The notes under the pieces were generated by a model. That model saw only the letters and a program-made list of their open reading frames with translations. It searched no databases and had not been told where the DNA came from. Positions 26,440 through 35,433 of a stretch of DNA of 64,000 bases are shown here, piece by piece; positions within the stretch are counted from its first letter, which is position 1, and each line of letters starts with the position of its first letter. Made by a program: the position numbers and the translations under genes. The DNA comes from NORP240 sp046047495 (lineage in GTDB: Bacteria > Pseudomonadota > Gammaproteobacteria > Pseudomonadales > Pseudohongiellaceae), in assembly GCA_046047495.1 (NCBI GenBank), contig JBJOHV010000097.1, positions 1 through 64,000 of the forward strand, in the 5' to 3' direction.

Positions 26440-27914
26440 GGGTTTGTGGTTTCCACTGGCGGACACGGCAGTTCGATCCGGACCCGGCAACCTTTGCCCT
26501 CATCGCCGTCCTGAATGCTCACCGCGCCTCCGTGGGCACCGATCATGCCCTTGCAGATGGCGAGACCGAGGCCGCTGCCGGCCTGACGCCGATCACCCCG
26601 GTCAGCCGCGTGAAACATTTCAAAAACCTTTTCCCGCTCCGCCACCGGTATTCCCGGTCCCCGGTCGATGACATCGATGATGACCCGATTGGCTGACTCC
26701 TGCACCACGATCGAGATCGGCTCCTCTGGCGGAGAAAATTTCATGGCATTCTCCAATACGTTGTAAATGGCCTGCTCCACCAGGGCGGGATGCACATTGA
26801 GCAGCGGCAATGAATCGTCCACCTGCAGGACGATCTGTCGCTGCTCATCCAGTTTACGCGCCCGCCTGACCACCACATTCAGTATTTCAGCCACGCTGAC
26901 CGCCACCCGATTGAGCGTCAATTCACCCCGACCCAGGCGGGTCATATCCAGCAGATTCTGTGTATAGCTGTTCAGGCGACTGGCTTCATCCAGAACAGAT
27001 TGCAGCAACTCCACCCGCTGCTCCCGCGGCAATTCCTCGCCCATCTCCAGCAGAGTAGACGTCGCTCCCACCATGGCCGTCAGGGGGGTCCTGAAATCAT
27101 GGGAAACCGACGATAACAATGACGAGCGCATGATTTCCTGCTCCTTGTCCAAACGCTCCCTTTGCAGGTCACGCATTAGACGCGTGCGCCCCAACGCCAT
27201 ATTGGCCTGTCGGCAAAGCAGACTGAGCACGTGGCTGTCACCAGCCCCCTCTCCTGCGGGAATCGACACCAGCGCCGCAAACAGCTCATGGCGATCATGC
27301 AGCAGATAGAGCTCCAATTCCTCCCCTGCCACGACCTCATCCTGCAGCGACAGGGATTCGGTCCGCTCCCGCAGAAACCTGTGTTGCCGCTCGGTAAGAC
27401 GACCCTGCTTTTGGGGAATCTCCACCCTGCCCTCAGCCACCGGCAACAGCAGAAATGAGACAACGCCCATCTGCTGCAGGGCATCATGCAATGCCTTGAC
27501 CACATCCTGCGGGCTGGTGGCGACCGCCAGCTTCTCGGTGAAGCGGGCTTCGACACCGGCAATCCGTTCCCGGTCCTGCAGCCAACCCAACTGCTCACGC
27601 AAGCGCGCCGCCAGGTGACCCACAAACAGGGCCACCAGCAGGAACAGGCCAAGGGTAATCAGATCGGCCTGCAAATGGACCTGCAGGGTTCCCCGGGGTT
27701 CGGTGAAAAAGAAATTCAGACACAGAAAACTGAGTATGGCTGTCAGTACCGCCGGCCGCACTCCCGCGTTCACCGCTGTCATCACCACGGCCACCAGGAA
27801 GGCCAGCGGCACCGTGGCGGGAGTTTGCAATCCGGACAGCAGCTGTGCCAGGCCGGTGACCAGCAGGGGCAACACCATCGCCAGCAGATAGCGATACTCC
27901 CGTGACTTCAACAT
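26436..27914 (-). CDS. KdpD-like sensor histidine kinase lacking the cytoplasmic N-terminal domains
   Basis: A 492-residue kinase matching only the C-terminal half of KdpD. It has four membrane segments of the DUF4118 type (about residues 8-105), a GAF-like region (about 130-240), the dimerisation/phosphoacceptor motif VSHDFRTPLTAM (His near residue 272) and a HATPase domain with DRGPGIP and GSGLGLAICKG. The KdpD and universal-stress-like domains that normally precede the membrane region are absent and no upstream coding extension is seen. It lies between the regulator and trkH. Confidence 0.9.
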   Translation of the reverse strand: MLKSREYRYLLAMVLPLLVTGLAQLLSGLQTPATVPLAFLVAVVMTAVNAGVRPAVLTAILSFLCLNFFFTEPRGTLQVHLQADLITLGLFLLVALFVGHLAARLREQLGWLQDRERIAGVEARFTEKLAVATSPQDVVKALHDALQQMGVVSFLLLPVAEGRVEIPQKQGRLTERQHRFLRERTESLSLQDEVVAGEELELYLLHDRHELFAALVSIPAGEGAGDSHVLSLLCRQANMALGRTRLMRDLQRERLDKEQEIMRSSLLSSVSHDFRTPLTAMVGATSTLLEMGEELPREQRVELLQSVLDEASRLNSYTQNLLDMTRLGRGELTLNRVAVSVAEILNVVVRRARKLDEQRQIVLQVDDSLPLLNVHPALVEQAIYNVLENAMKFSPPEEPISIVVQESANRVIIDVIDRGPGIPVAEREKVFEMFHAADRGDRRQAGSGLGLAICKGMIGAHGGAVSIQDGDEGKGCRVRIELPCPPVETTNP

Positions 27915-27929
27915 GCTTCAAACAAGGTG

Positions 27930-29420
27930 TCATCCCCTCCAGAAGCTGGGCGTGAACAAAATGAGAATCGCAAGAAATTCCAGGCGGCCCATCAACATGC
28001 CAATACACAGCAACCATTTCGCGGTGTCCGTAAGTGTACCGAAATAGCCGGCCGGACCTATAGTGCTGCCCAGGCCGGGACCCACATTCATCAATGCCGT
28101 GGCGGCCCCGGTCAGACTGGTGATCAGGTCCAGCCCGGTGGCGGACAGGGCAATGGTCAATACGACCAGAAATCCCAGCAGTACCAGCAGGTAGGCAGCA
28201 ACGGCGGCCACCACCTCGCTGCCGAATGCCTGCCCCTCATAGGACTTGCTGATGGTGACCCGGGGATGCACCGCTCTTTCCAGATTTTCCCGCAGCAGTG
28301 CAAAGAGTATTTGAAACCGGAAGATTTTGGTTCCGCCACTGGTGGAGCCCGAACAACCACCGATAAACGTCGCAAAGAAAGCCAGAGCAATCGCCAACTC
28401 CCCCCACTGGGTGTAATCACCGCTGGCAAAACCGGTGGTGGTGATCAGGGAGGTCAGATTGAAGGTGCTGGTGGTCATCGCTGTCAGCAGGGGAACCTGC
28501 GCGGTCAGCGCCCGGGTCAGACCCAGCAGCAGGGAGCCTGCGCCCACCACGATCAGCAACGCACGGACCTGGGAGTTCAGCAGGCTGCGCCATTGGAAAC
28601 CCTTGGCGAACTGCACATAGCATACGAAGGGAAAAGCGCCGGATAGCATGAACAGAATGGCTATCCAGTGGATGACCATGCTTTGTTGACCAAAGGAGCT
28701 GTCCGAGGTGGAAAATCCCCCGGTGGACAGTGTTGCCATGGCATGGTTGATGGCGTCGAACGCACTCATGCCTGCAACCCAGTAACTCAACAGGCACGCG
28801 ATCGAAAGCCCAATGTAGACAGTGATGATCGAGGTGACCAGCTGGCGGGCGCGGGGAACGTTGTCGTCGGTGAAATGAGATGACTCGGTCTTGAACAAGC
28901 GCATCCCGCCTACCTTCAGAAAGGGCAGTATGGCCACCGCCATGCAGATGATGCCGACTCCCCCCAGCCAATGCAGCAGGGAGCGCCACAGCAGAATATC
29001 CCGTGGCATCCGGTCCAGACCGGTGAACACGGTGGAGCCCGTGGTGGTCAGTCCTGAAACCGTCTCAAAGACGGCGTCGGTGACACTGACGTGCAAGGGA
29101 GTGAGAACAAACGGCAGACTGCCAAAGACCGGTATCAGCAGCCAGGTACCCCCGGTGATCAGAAACATCTGGCGAGTGAACAGATGAGGAGTCCGATGCG
29201 TCATGCCCAAGGGCATAAACACCGCGGCGGCGCCGATGCAGATCAGGGCGCTCTGAAGGAAGCCCTCAGTATTGCCGGTTTGCCATACCAGGCCCAACAG
29301 GGCTGGAATCAGCATGCAGGTTGCCAATGCAACCAGGGCTACCGATGCAACAAGGAACAGTGGGGCGAATAATGGCACCCGCTCAGTGTAGGCACTCCGG
29401 CTGCAAATCCTCCATATCAA
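27930..29420 (-). CDS. trkH: Trk-type potassium uptake membrane protein TrkH
   Basis: A potassium channel-like transporter subunit of 496 residues with the four pore loops of the TrkH/KtrB family (for example TTTGSTVF, ATLSTGGFS, LITTTGFASGDY, CSGSTSGGTKIFR). It needs cytoplasmic TrkA, which is not in this window. The track-defined start is a TTG at 29420; GTG at 29378 would remove 14 residues. It sits 15 bases upstream of the KdpD-like kinase gene. Confidence 0.92.
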   Translation of the reverse strand: MIWRICSRSAYTERVPLFAPLFLVASVALVALATCMLIPALLGLVWQTGNTEGFLQSALICIGAAAVFMPLGMTHRTPHLFTRQMFLITGGTWLLIPVFGSLPFVLTPLHVSVTDAVFETVSGLTTTGSTVFTGLDRMPRDILLWRSLLHWLGGVGIICMAVAILPFLKVGGMRLFKTESSHFTDDNVPRARQLVTSIITVYIGLSIACLLSYWVAGMSAFDAINHAMATLSTGGFSTSDSSFGQQSMVIHWIAILFMLSGAFPFVCYVQFAKGFQWRSLLNSQVRALLIVVGAGSLLLGLTRALTAQVPLLTAMTTSTFNLTSLITTTGFASGDYTQWGELAIALAFFATFIGGCSGSTSGGTKIFRFQILFALLRENLERAVHPRVTISKSYEGQAFGSEVVAAVAAYLLVLLGFLVVLTIALSATGLDLITSLTGAATALMNVGPGLGSTIGPAGYFGTLTDTAKWLLCIGMLMGRLEFLAILILFTPSFWRG

Positions 29421-29450
29421 TCCGAGGGCTGGACGTAAAAAGGCCGTAAA

Positions 29451-30944
29451 TTATTCTGGTATTTCCTGAGAGGTTTTGATTTTGCGGGGCTTGAAAATCG
29501 CCACCTTGTGAAATCCACGGTCAAAAAGACTGGCGGCGTGCAGACGGCTCATCACGCCGTGTTCGCAGTAAAGCAGGTAGCGGGAGTCGCGGTCCTGATC
29601 CTCCATGTAGCCCGACAACCGGTAGAACGGGACTTTGACCAGTTCGACCCCCTGCGCGGACTGCTGCAAGGGGTGAGCCGCCTCTTCGTGCGGATCACGA
29701 ATGTCGATCAGGCGGTCACCGGCCTGTAATGTATCAGTCACTTCGATCTGCGGAACCGAACCTGGTGCTGGAACCCGCAGATGCTGCATGGACTGAATCC
29801 TGGCCGCGGATACGGCCGCATCCAGCACCCCAAAATCGAACCGGGCCTCCTCCGCCTCCACCTGCTGCAGGCGCGCATGGGTGGTGGGTCTGACCGAGAT
29901 CACGCCGCAGTACTCGGGAATGTCCTTGGAGAACGCTTCGGTGCCGATCTGTCTGGCAAGGTCGATGATGTCCTGCTTATCGGTTGTTATGAGCGGCCTG
30001 AGAATGAGGCGCTCACTGACCCGATCGATCACTGAGAGGTTGGCGACGGTCTGACTGGATACCTGGGCGATGCTTTCCCCGGTAACCAGCGCAGCGATAC
30101 CGAGGCGTTCCGCCATGCGGTCGGCGGCACGCAACATCATACGCTTCAATACGACGCCCATATGGGAGTCGGCGACCTTGGTGAGAATCTGCTCCACCAC
30201 GCCCTCGAAGGGCACACTGACGAATTTCACATTGTGGCTGCTGGCATACTTCTGCCACAGGAAGCGGGCCACCTCCTGCACGGCCACCTCATGCTCCCGA
30301 CCGCCCAGATTGAAAAACAGATAGTGGGTGAGCAACCCGCGCCGGATGCAGAGATAGCTTGCCACGGCTGAATCGAAGCCACCGGAGATCAGGGACAGGA
30401 CGGCATCCTGTGAACCCAGGGGGAACCCTCCCAGGCCGCGATACTGGGCAGTCACCAGGTATACCGCCTGCTGGCGGATTTCCAGGCGTACCGTGACCTG
30501 GGGGTCGTCCAGATCGACTCCGGCGGCAGGCAACTCGGTGAGCAGCACGGCTCCTACGGTTTTCTCCACATCCATGGAACGAAAATCGTGCTGGCCGCTG
30601 CGCTTGCAACGCACTGCGAAGGTTTTCCCCGCCAGGTCTGCCCCGAAATGAAGCCGGCAGTGCCGGGCAATGTCCGCAAGATCCACCAGAGGGAACTTGC
30701 TGACCTGCTGGATATTGGCGATGCCGGGTGTCTGCAACAGGATACCCAAAACCTCCTGCCCAATGCCGGAATCGGCCTGCTGCAGTTCAACCTCGATATA
30801 GTCCCAGGCACCGCTGACCCTGACCCCAGTGTCCAGGTGCCGCAGACGGGAACGCAGGTTATTGCGCAGCTGCTGAATCAGGCGCCGCCGCACCGGGCGA
30901 CTCTTGATGGTGATTTCCGGGAAAAGTTTGACGATAAACAGCAT
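29451..30944 (-). CDS. thiI: tRNA 4-thiouridine synthase / thiazole sulfurtransferase ThiI with rhodanese domain
   Basis: It forms s4U8 in tRNA and supplies sulfur for thiamine. NFLD and THUMP regions are followed by the PP-loop SGGFDSAVAS (near residue 183), the cysteine in YCGVISVRPTT and a C-terminal rhodanese domain with its catalytic Cys in YCEHGVMS. The frame opens at 30989, but ThiI proteins start MxFIxKLFPEITIKS, so the ATG at 30944 is preferred. That start also leaves two NtrC-type sites outside the coding region. Divergent from glnA. Confidence 0.94.
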   Translation of the reverse strand: MLFIVKLFPEITIKSRPVRRRLIQQLRNNLRSRLRHLDTGVRVSGAWDYIEVELQQADSGIGQEVLGILLQTPGIANIQQVSKFPLVDLADIARHCRLHFGADLAGKTFAVRCKRSGQHDFRSMDVEKTVGAVLLTELPAAGVDLDDPQVTVRLEIRQQAVYLVTAQYRGLGGFPLGSQDAVLSLISGGFDSAVASYLCIRRGLLTHYLFFNLGGREHEVAVQEVARFLWQKYASSHNVKFVSVPFEGVVEQILTKVADSHMGVVLKRMMLRAADRMAERLGIAALVTGESIAQVSSQTVANLSVIDRVSERLILRPLITTDKQDIIDLARQIGTEAFSKDIPEYCGVISVRPTTHARLQQVEAEEARFDFGVLDAAVSAARIQSMQHLRVPAPGSVPQIEVTDTLQAGDRLIDIRDPHEEAAHPLQQSAQGVELVKVPFYRLSGYMEDQDRDSRYLLYCEHGVMSRLHAASLFDRGFHKVAIFKPRKIKTSQEIPE

Positions 30945-30952
30945 GGGCGTGC

Positions 30953-30967
30953 GCACCATAAAGGTGC
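30953..30967. promoter_or_regulatory. NtrC-binding site 1 upstream of glnA
   Basis: GCACCATAAAGGTGC matches the GCAC-N7-GTGC dyad of NtrC enhancers. Its centre is 30 bases from the next dyad, about three helical turns, and about 125 bases before the predicted sigma-54 start point of glnA. Confidence 0.8.
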
Positions 30968-30981
30968 TGTAAAAAATGGGA

Positions 30982-30998
30982 TGCTCCATAAAGGAGCA
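30982..30998. promoter_or_regulatory. NtrC-like binding site 2 upstream of glnA
   Basis: TGCTCCATAAAGGAGCA is a perfect dyad with the same centre sequence as site 1 and the same half-site spacing, with a symmetric A/T change in each arm. Centred about 95 bases before the predicted start point, it mirrors the paired NtrC enhancers of E. coli glnA. Confidence 0.65.
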
Positions 30999-31058
30999 CT
31001 CTGGTTTGGAGGGCTGTGCTAAGTGGCCGAAATACGGACCTTTTATATTGGTTTGTTA

Positions 31059-31074
31059 TGGCATATATTTTGCT
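31059..31074 (+). promoter_or_regulatory. Sigma-54 promoter of glnA
   Basis: TGGCATATATTTTGCT carries the invariant GG (-24) and GC (-12) separated by ten bases and agrees with the TGGCAC-N5-TTGCW consensus at all but one position. The predicted start is near 31085, about 108 bases before the glnA start codon. Confidence 0.8.
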
Positions 31075-31192
31075 CCTCACCATGCACTCAAGGCAAGCCA
31101 ATGGTGCACCGCCGAAGGGATGGCGCCTTGAAAACGAAATTAGCAACTGGCTCAACTATTATTCCATTCGCGACCTTAACGGAGGATCAGGA

Positions 31193-32602
31193 ATGTCTGC
31201 CAAGACGCTGCAGTTAATCAAAGACAACGATGTAAAGTGGGTTGACCTCCGTTTTACGGACACCAAAGGCAAGGAACAACATGTCACCTTCCCGTCAAAG
31301 CGGGTCGATGCGGAGTTCTTTGAAGGCGTCATGTTCGACGGCTCCTCGGTTGCCGGCTGGAAAGGCATCAACGAGTCCGACATGATCCTCATGCCCGACG
31401 ACAGCACCGCTGTCATGGACCCGTTCGCCGATGAGGCCCAGGTCAACGTACGTTGTGACGTGATTGAGCCCAAGACCATGCAGGGCTACAACCGCGATCC
31501 CCGCTCCGTGGGCCGACGGGCGGAGGAATACCTGAAGTCCACCGGCATCGGTGATGCCGCATACTTCGGACCGGAGCCGGAATTCTTCATATTCGATGAT
31601 GTGAAATGGCACATTGACATGTCCGGCTCCTTCTTCAAGATCACCGCGGAGGAAGCGGCCTGGGTTTCCGGTGATGAAATCGAAGGCGGCAACCTGGCGC
31701 ACCGTCCCCGCGTAAAGGGCGGCTACTTTCCCGTACCGCCGGTGGATTCCGCCCACGATCTGCGCTGCGCCATGTGCGAAACCATGCAATCCATGGGTCT
31801 GGACATCGATCTGCATCACCACGAAGTGGCCACTGCCTGTCAGAACGAGATCGGCGTTAAATTCAATTCCCTCGTGGCGAAGGCCGACGAGGTGCAGATC
31901 CTGAAGTACTGCATCCACAATACCGCGGAAGCCTTCGGCAAGACCGCCACCTTCATGCCCAAACCGCTGGTTGGCGACAACGGTAGCGGCATGCATTGCC
32001 ACCAGTCCATTTTCAAGGACGGCAAGAACATGTTCGCCGGTGATGGTTATGCCGGTCTGTCGGAAACGGCCCTGTACTACATCGGTGGCATCATCAAGCA
32101 CGCCAAGGCCCTGAACGCCTTCGGCAACCCGTCCACCAACAGCTACAAGCGCCTGGTAAAGGGCTTTGAGGCACCGACTCTGCTGGCCTATTCCGCCCGC
32201 AACCGTTCCGCCTCCATCCGCATCCCCTACATCATGGGCGGCAACCCCAAGGGCATCCGCATCGAGGTGCGTTTCGGCGACCCCACGGCCAACCCCTACC
32301 TGTTCTTCGCCGCCATGCTGATGGCCGGCCTGGACGGTATCCAGAACAAGATCCACCCGGGCGAGCCTGCCAGCAAGGACCTGTATGACCTGGAGCCGGA
32401 GGAAGAGGCGCTGATTCCCCAGGTCTGCGGCAGCCTGGAAGAGGCCCTGGATGAGCTGGACAAGGATCGTGACTTCCTGAAAAAGGGCGGTGTGTTTGAT
32501 GACGATCTCATCGATGCCTACATCGCCCTCAAGAAGGAAGATGTCGTTCGTTTGGCCATGTCCACCCACCCGGTGGAGTTCGACATGTACTACAGCTGCT
32601 GA
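31193..32602 (+). CDS. glnA: Glutamine synthetase, type I (adenylylation-regulated)
   Basis: It assimilates ammonium into glutamine. ATG 31193 follows the strong ribosome-binding sequence GGAGGA and gives 469 residues, the same as E. coli GlnA; the frame upstream of it is non-coding. FDGSSVAGW, the glutamate/ATP signature GPEPEFFIFD, and the adenylylation site in KDLYDLEPEE (Tyr398) are present, so activity should be controlled by GlnE. Regulated from a sigma-54/NtrC promoter and followed by a strong terminator. Confidence 0.98.
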   Translation: MSAKTLQLIKDNDVKWVDLRFTDTKGKEQHVTFPSKRVDAEFFEGVMFDGSSVAGWKGINESDMILMPDDSTAVMDPFADEAQVNVRCDVIEPKTMQGYNRDPRSVGRRAEEYLKSTGIGDAAYFGPEPEFFIFDDVKWHIDMSGSFFKITAEEAAWVSGDEIEGGNLAHRPRVKGGYFPVPPVDSAHDLRCAMCETMQSMGLDIDLHHHEVATACQNEIGVKFNSLVAKADEVQILKYCIHNTAEAFGKTATFMPKPLVGDNGSGMHCHQSIFKDGKNMFAGDGYAGLSETALYYIGGIIKHAKALNAFGNPSTNSYKRLVKGFEAPTLLAYSARNRSASIRIPYIMGGNPKGIRIEVRFGDPTANPYLFFAAMLMAGLDGIQNKIHPGEPASKDLYDLEPEEEALIPQVCGSLEEALDELDKDRDFLKKGGVFDDDLIDAYIALKKEDVVRLAMSTHPVEFDMYYSC

Positions 32603-32624
32603 TTTTCCAGCACAGTAGCGTTCA

Positions 32625-32665
32625 GCGAATAAAAAACCCGGGCAATGCCCGGGTTTTTTATTCGC
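32625..32665 (+). terminator. Rho-independent terminator after glnA
   Basis: A perfect inverted repeat with 19-base arms around an AAT loop. The inner stem is CCCGGGC/GCCCGGG, flanked by A6 on the left and T6 on the right. It lies 22 bases after the glnA stop and should separate glnA from ntrBC transcription, at least partly. Confidence 0.92.
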
Positions 32666-32705
32666 ACCGTTTCAACGCCACTGCAAGGCAGGCAGACTTG
32701 CGAAA

Positions 32706-32722
32706 TGCACCTTCTTGGTGCA
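32706..32722. promoter_or_regulatory. NtrC-binding site upstream of ntrB
   Basis: TGCACCTTCTTGGTGCA is a full match to the NtrC palindrome (TGCACC-N5-GGTGCA). It lies in the 304-base glnA-ntrB gap, after the terminator and about 148 bases before the start point predicted from the sigma-54 element at 32836. In E. coli a comparable site lies at glnL. Confidence 0.85.
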
Positions 32723-32835
32723 TTCTCCCGATCACCTACCCAAGGGTCCGGGGTCCACACTGCCAGGCCTCACCAAATCCTCTGGGGTATCAGAGGGTTG
32801 GTACGTCCTGAATTATTTATGACAGCCCCCCGCGT

Positions 32836-32851
32836 TGGTTTGTTTATTGCA
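32836..32851 (+). promoter_or_regulatory. Candidate sigma-54 promoter of ntrBC
   Basis: TGG (-24) and TTGCA (-12) with GG and GC separated by exactly ten bases. It lies downstream of a perfect NtrC site, which supports it, and about 55 bases before the ntrB start. The -24 element lacks the usual CAC, so strength is uncertain. Apart from this, the NtrC site and the glnA terminator, nothing else is visible in 32603-32906. Confidence 0.5.
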
Positions 32852-32906
32852 TATCAGCAACATAATGAAGCATACCGCGATGCTGCAAAGGTCCTGGAGT
32901 TCTACC

Positions 32907-33983
32907 GTGACGCACGATGACGAATACCGGCGTCTGCTGGACCACCTGAAGACCGGGGTGATTTTGCTCGATAGGGACCTGCGCCTGCGCTACATGAACC
33001 TGGCAGCGGAGGATTTGCTGGAAATCAGTGACCGCCAGGCCTGCAGATTGTTTCTTGGGGAAGTTTTCATCGGGGCCAAGGAGGACATCAGCGAAATCAA
33101 GAATGCCCTGGCCAACCAGATCAGTTTTACCAAGCATCGCACGACGTTTCGCCTGTCCAACGGCAAGGACATTGTCGTGGACTACACCATTAATCCTTTT
33201 GATGATGAAGGCCAGGCTGCATTGGTAATGGAGATTCATTCACTGGTCTATGCCCAGCGCATCAGTCGTGATGAGGCGCTGCTTTCGTCACAGGCAACCA
33301 CCCGGGAGCTGGTACGTGGCCTGGCCCATGAGATCAAGAATCCCCTGGGCGGGATTCGGGGCGCGGCACAGCTGCTGGCTCAGGAGCTGCCGGACGAATC
33401 CCTGACCGATTACACCAATGTGATCATCGAGGAGGCGGACCGCCTGCACAATCTGGTCGATCGCCTGGTGGGCAGTCGCAAACTGCCGGACATGCGACCG
33501 CTGAACATCCACGAGGTACTGGAACGGGTGGCCAGTCTGGTGGAGGCTGAGTTCAACGACCGGACCATCGAGCTCACCAAGGACTACGACCCCAGCATCC
33601 CGCCCGTAATCGGCGACAAGGAGCAATTGATCCAGGCCGTGCTCAATATCATGCGCAATGCGGTGCAGGCCATGGAGAGCCCCAACATCGATCACGACCT
33701 CGGCAGAATAAGTCTGAAAACACGGGTGGTGCGTAACGTCACAATCGGAGTCAAGCTGCACAAACTGGCGGTGCGGGTTTTTATCGAAGACAACGGCCCG
33801 GGTGTGCCTCCCCAGCTGGTGGACAGCATTTTCTATCCGATGATCAGTGGCCGCGCCAACGGCACGGGCCTTGGGCTGTCGATCGCGCAGACCATCATCA
33901 ACCAGCATGAAGGGATCATCGAGTGCGAGAGCAACCCAGGTGCCACGTGCTTTACATTGACTTTGCCAATCCTTGAGAGTTGA
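32907..33983 (+). CDS. glnL: Nitrogen-regulation sensor kinase NtrB
   Basis: A soluble histidine kinase that phosphorylates or dephosphorylates NtrC under control of PII. A PAS domain (about residues 5-115) is followed by the phosphoacceptor motif RGLAHEIKNPLGG (His141) and the ATPase domain with DNGPGVP and GTGLGLSIA. GTG 32907, seven bases after GGAG, is preferred to earlier starts in the frame. ntrC follows after 18 bases. Confidence 0.95.
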   Translation: MTHDDEYRRLLDHLKTGVILLDRDLRLRYMNLAAEDLLEISDRQACRLFLGEVFIGAKEDISEIKNALANQISFTKHRTTFRLSNGKDIVVDYTINPFDDEGQAALVMEIHSLVYAQRISRDEALLSSQATTRELVRGLAHEIKNPLGGIRGAAQLLAQELPDESLTDYTNVIIEEADRLHNLVDRLVGSRKLPDMRPLNIHEVLERVASLVEAEFNDRTIELTKDYDPSIPPVIGDKEQLIQAVLNIMRNAVQAMESPNIDHDLGRISLKTRVVRNVTIGVKLHKLAVRVFIEDNGPGVPPQLVDSIFYPMISGRANGTGLGLSIAQTIINQHEGIIECESNPGATCFTLTLPILES

Positions 33984-34001
33984 CCCATAGGAAGTTCTTT
34001 C

Positions 34002-35429
34002 ATGAGTTCGCACAATTCCGTCTGGATTCTCGACGATGACCGGTCGATTCGTTGGGTCCTAGAAAAATCACTGGAAAAAAAGGGCCTCGATACGGTCAGT
34101 TTCGACAACGGCGACGCCCTGCTGCATCGCCTTGCCCATGAACGGCCCGATGCCATCATCAGTGACATCCGCATGCCTGGTATCAACGGACTGGACCTGC
34201 TGTCCACCATCCAGGAGCAGTATCCGCAGTTGCCGGTGATCATCATGACCGCCCACTCCGACCTGGAGAGTGCGGTGTCTTCCTACAGCCGTGGAGCATT
34301 TGAGTATCTTCCAAAGCCCTTCGATATCGAAGAGGCAGTGGCCATGACCCAGCGCGCGCTGGATCATGCGCGCAAGGAAAACGTCAGTATCACCGAAGAC
34401 AAGCAGGAAAAGACCCAGGAGATCATCGGCGAAGCACCTGCCATGCAGGAAGTCTTCCGGGCCATCGGGCGTCTTTCCCATTCGAATATTTCCGTGCTGA
34501 TCAACGGCGAATCCGGCACCGGCAAGGAGCTCGTCGCCCATGCCCTGCATCGCCACAGCCCACGCAAGGATAAACCGTTCATACCCCTGAACGTTGCCGC
34601 CATTCCCAAGGACCTCATCGAGTCCGAGCTCTTTGGCCACGAAAAGGGCGCGTTCACCGGCGCCACCCAGATGCGAACCGGTCGCTTCGAGCAGGCAGAC
34701 GGCGGCACCCTGTTTCTCGACGAAATCGGCGACATGCCGGCGGAAACCCAGACCCGTCTATTGCGGGTACTTTCCGATGGCGAGTTTTATCGGGTGGGGG
34801 GCCATACACCCAAGAAGGTGGATGTCCGCATCATTGCCGCCACCCATCAGGATCTGGAACGTCTCGTCGAGCAGCATCTGTTCCGCGAAGACCTTTTCCA
34901 CCGGCTCAACGTCATCCGCATCCACATCCCCCGCTTGCGCGACCGGCGGGAGGACATCCCCCGCCTGGCCAAGCATTTCCTGCGGCGCGCCGCGGAGGAA
35001 CTTGATGTGGAGCCCAAGGTGCTGCGTCCGGAAACCGAGAAATACCTGACCGGCCTCAGCTGGCCCGGCAATGTCCGGCAACTGGAAAATTTCTGCCGCT
35101 GGATCACGGTGATGGCCTCCAGCCGGGAGGTCCATCTCAACGACCTGCCTCCGGAGTTCGCCGAGCAGGAATTGCAACGCTCCGACAGCGGCAGCTGGAC
35201 CCAGGCACTGGAAGCCTGGGCCGATCAGGAGCTGAGTCTGGGCAACACCGCCATTCTCGACCAGGCCGTGCCGCTGTTCGAACGCACCATGATCGATATA
35301 GCGCTCAAGCACACTGCCGGACGCCGACGGGACGCCGCTGCCCTGCTGGGCTGGGGGCGCAACACACTCACCCGCAAGATCAAGGAGCTGGGTACCAGCA
35401 GCGCCGCCGGGGAGGCGGACGACGAGTGA
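34002..35429 (+). CDS. glnG: Nitrogen-regulation response regulator NtrC
   Basis: Sigma-54 activator of 475 residues. Receiver domain with Asp55 (IISDIRMPG), AAA+ domain with GESGTGKE and the sigma-54-contact loop GAFTGA, and a C-terminal Fis-type helix-turn-helix (RRRDAAALLGWGRNTLTRKI). It would bind the dyads at 30953, 30982 and 32706. It ends four bases from the convergent mshQ stop with no terminator between. Confidence 0.97.
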   Translation: MSSHNSVWILDDDRSIRWVLEKSLEKKGLDTVSFDNGDALLHRLAHERPDAIISDIRMPGINGLDLLSTIQEQYPQLPVIIMTAHSDLESAVSSYSRGAFEYLPKPFDIEEAVAMTQRALDHARKENVSITEDKQEKTQEIIGEAPAMQEVFRAIGRLSHSNISVLINGESGTGKELVAHALHRHSPRKDKPFIPLNVAAIPKDLIESELFGHEKGAFTGATQMRTGRFEQADGGTLFLDEIGDMPAETQTRLLRVLSDGEFYRVGGHTPKKVDVRIIAATHQDLERLVEQHLFREDLFHRLNVIRIHIPRLRDRREDIPRLAKHFLRRAAEELDVEPKVLRPETEKYLTGLSWPGNVRQLENFCRWITVMASSREVHLNDLPPEFAEQELQRSDSGSWTQALEAWADQELSLGNTAILDQAVPLFERTMIDIALKHTAGRRRDAAALLGWGRNTLTRKIKELGTSSAAGEADDE

Positions 35430-35433
35430 CGAC

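Noticed and set aside
31081..31110. TGCAC and TGGTGCA half-sites downstream of the glnA start point, a possible third NtrC site
   Set aside because: The half-sites are too far apart for the 15-base NtrC dyad.
31295..32569. 424-codon minus-strand frame opposite glnA
   Set aside because: Arises from codon bias of glnA; the opposite strand is fully explained.
35430..35433. Terminator between convergent ntrC and mshQ
   Set aside because: Only four bases separate the stops and no hairpin with a U-tract was seen nearby.
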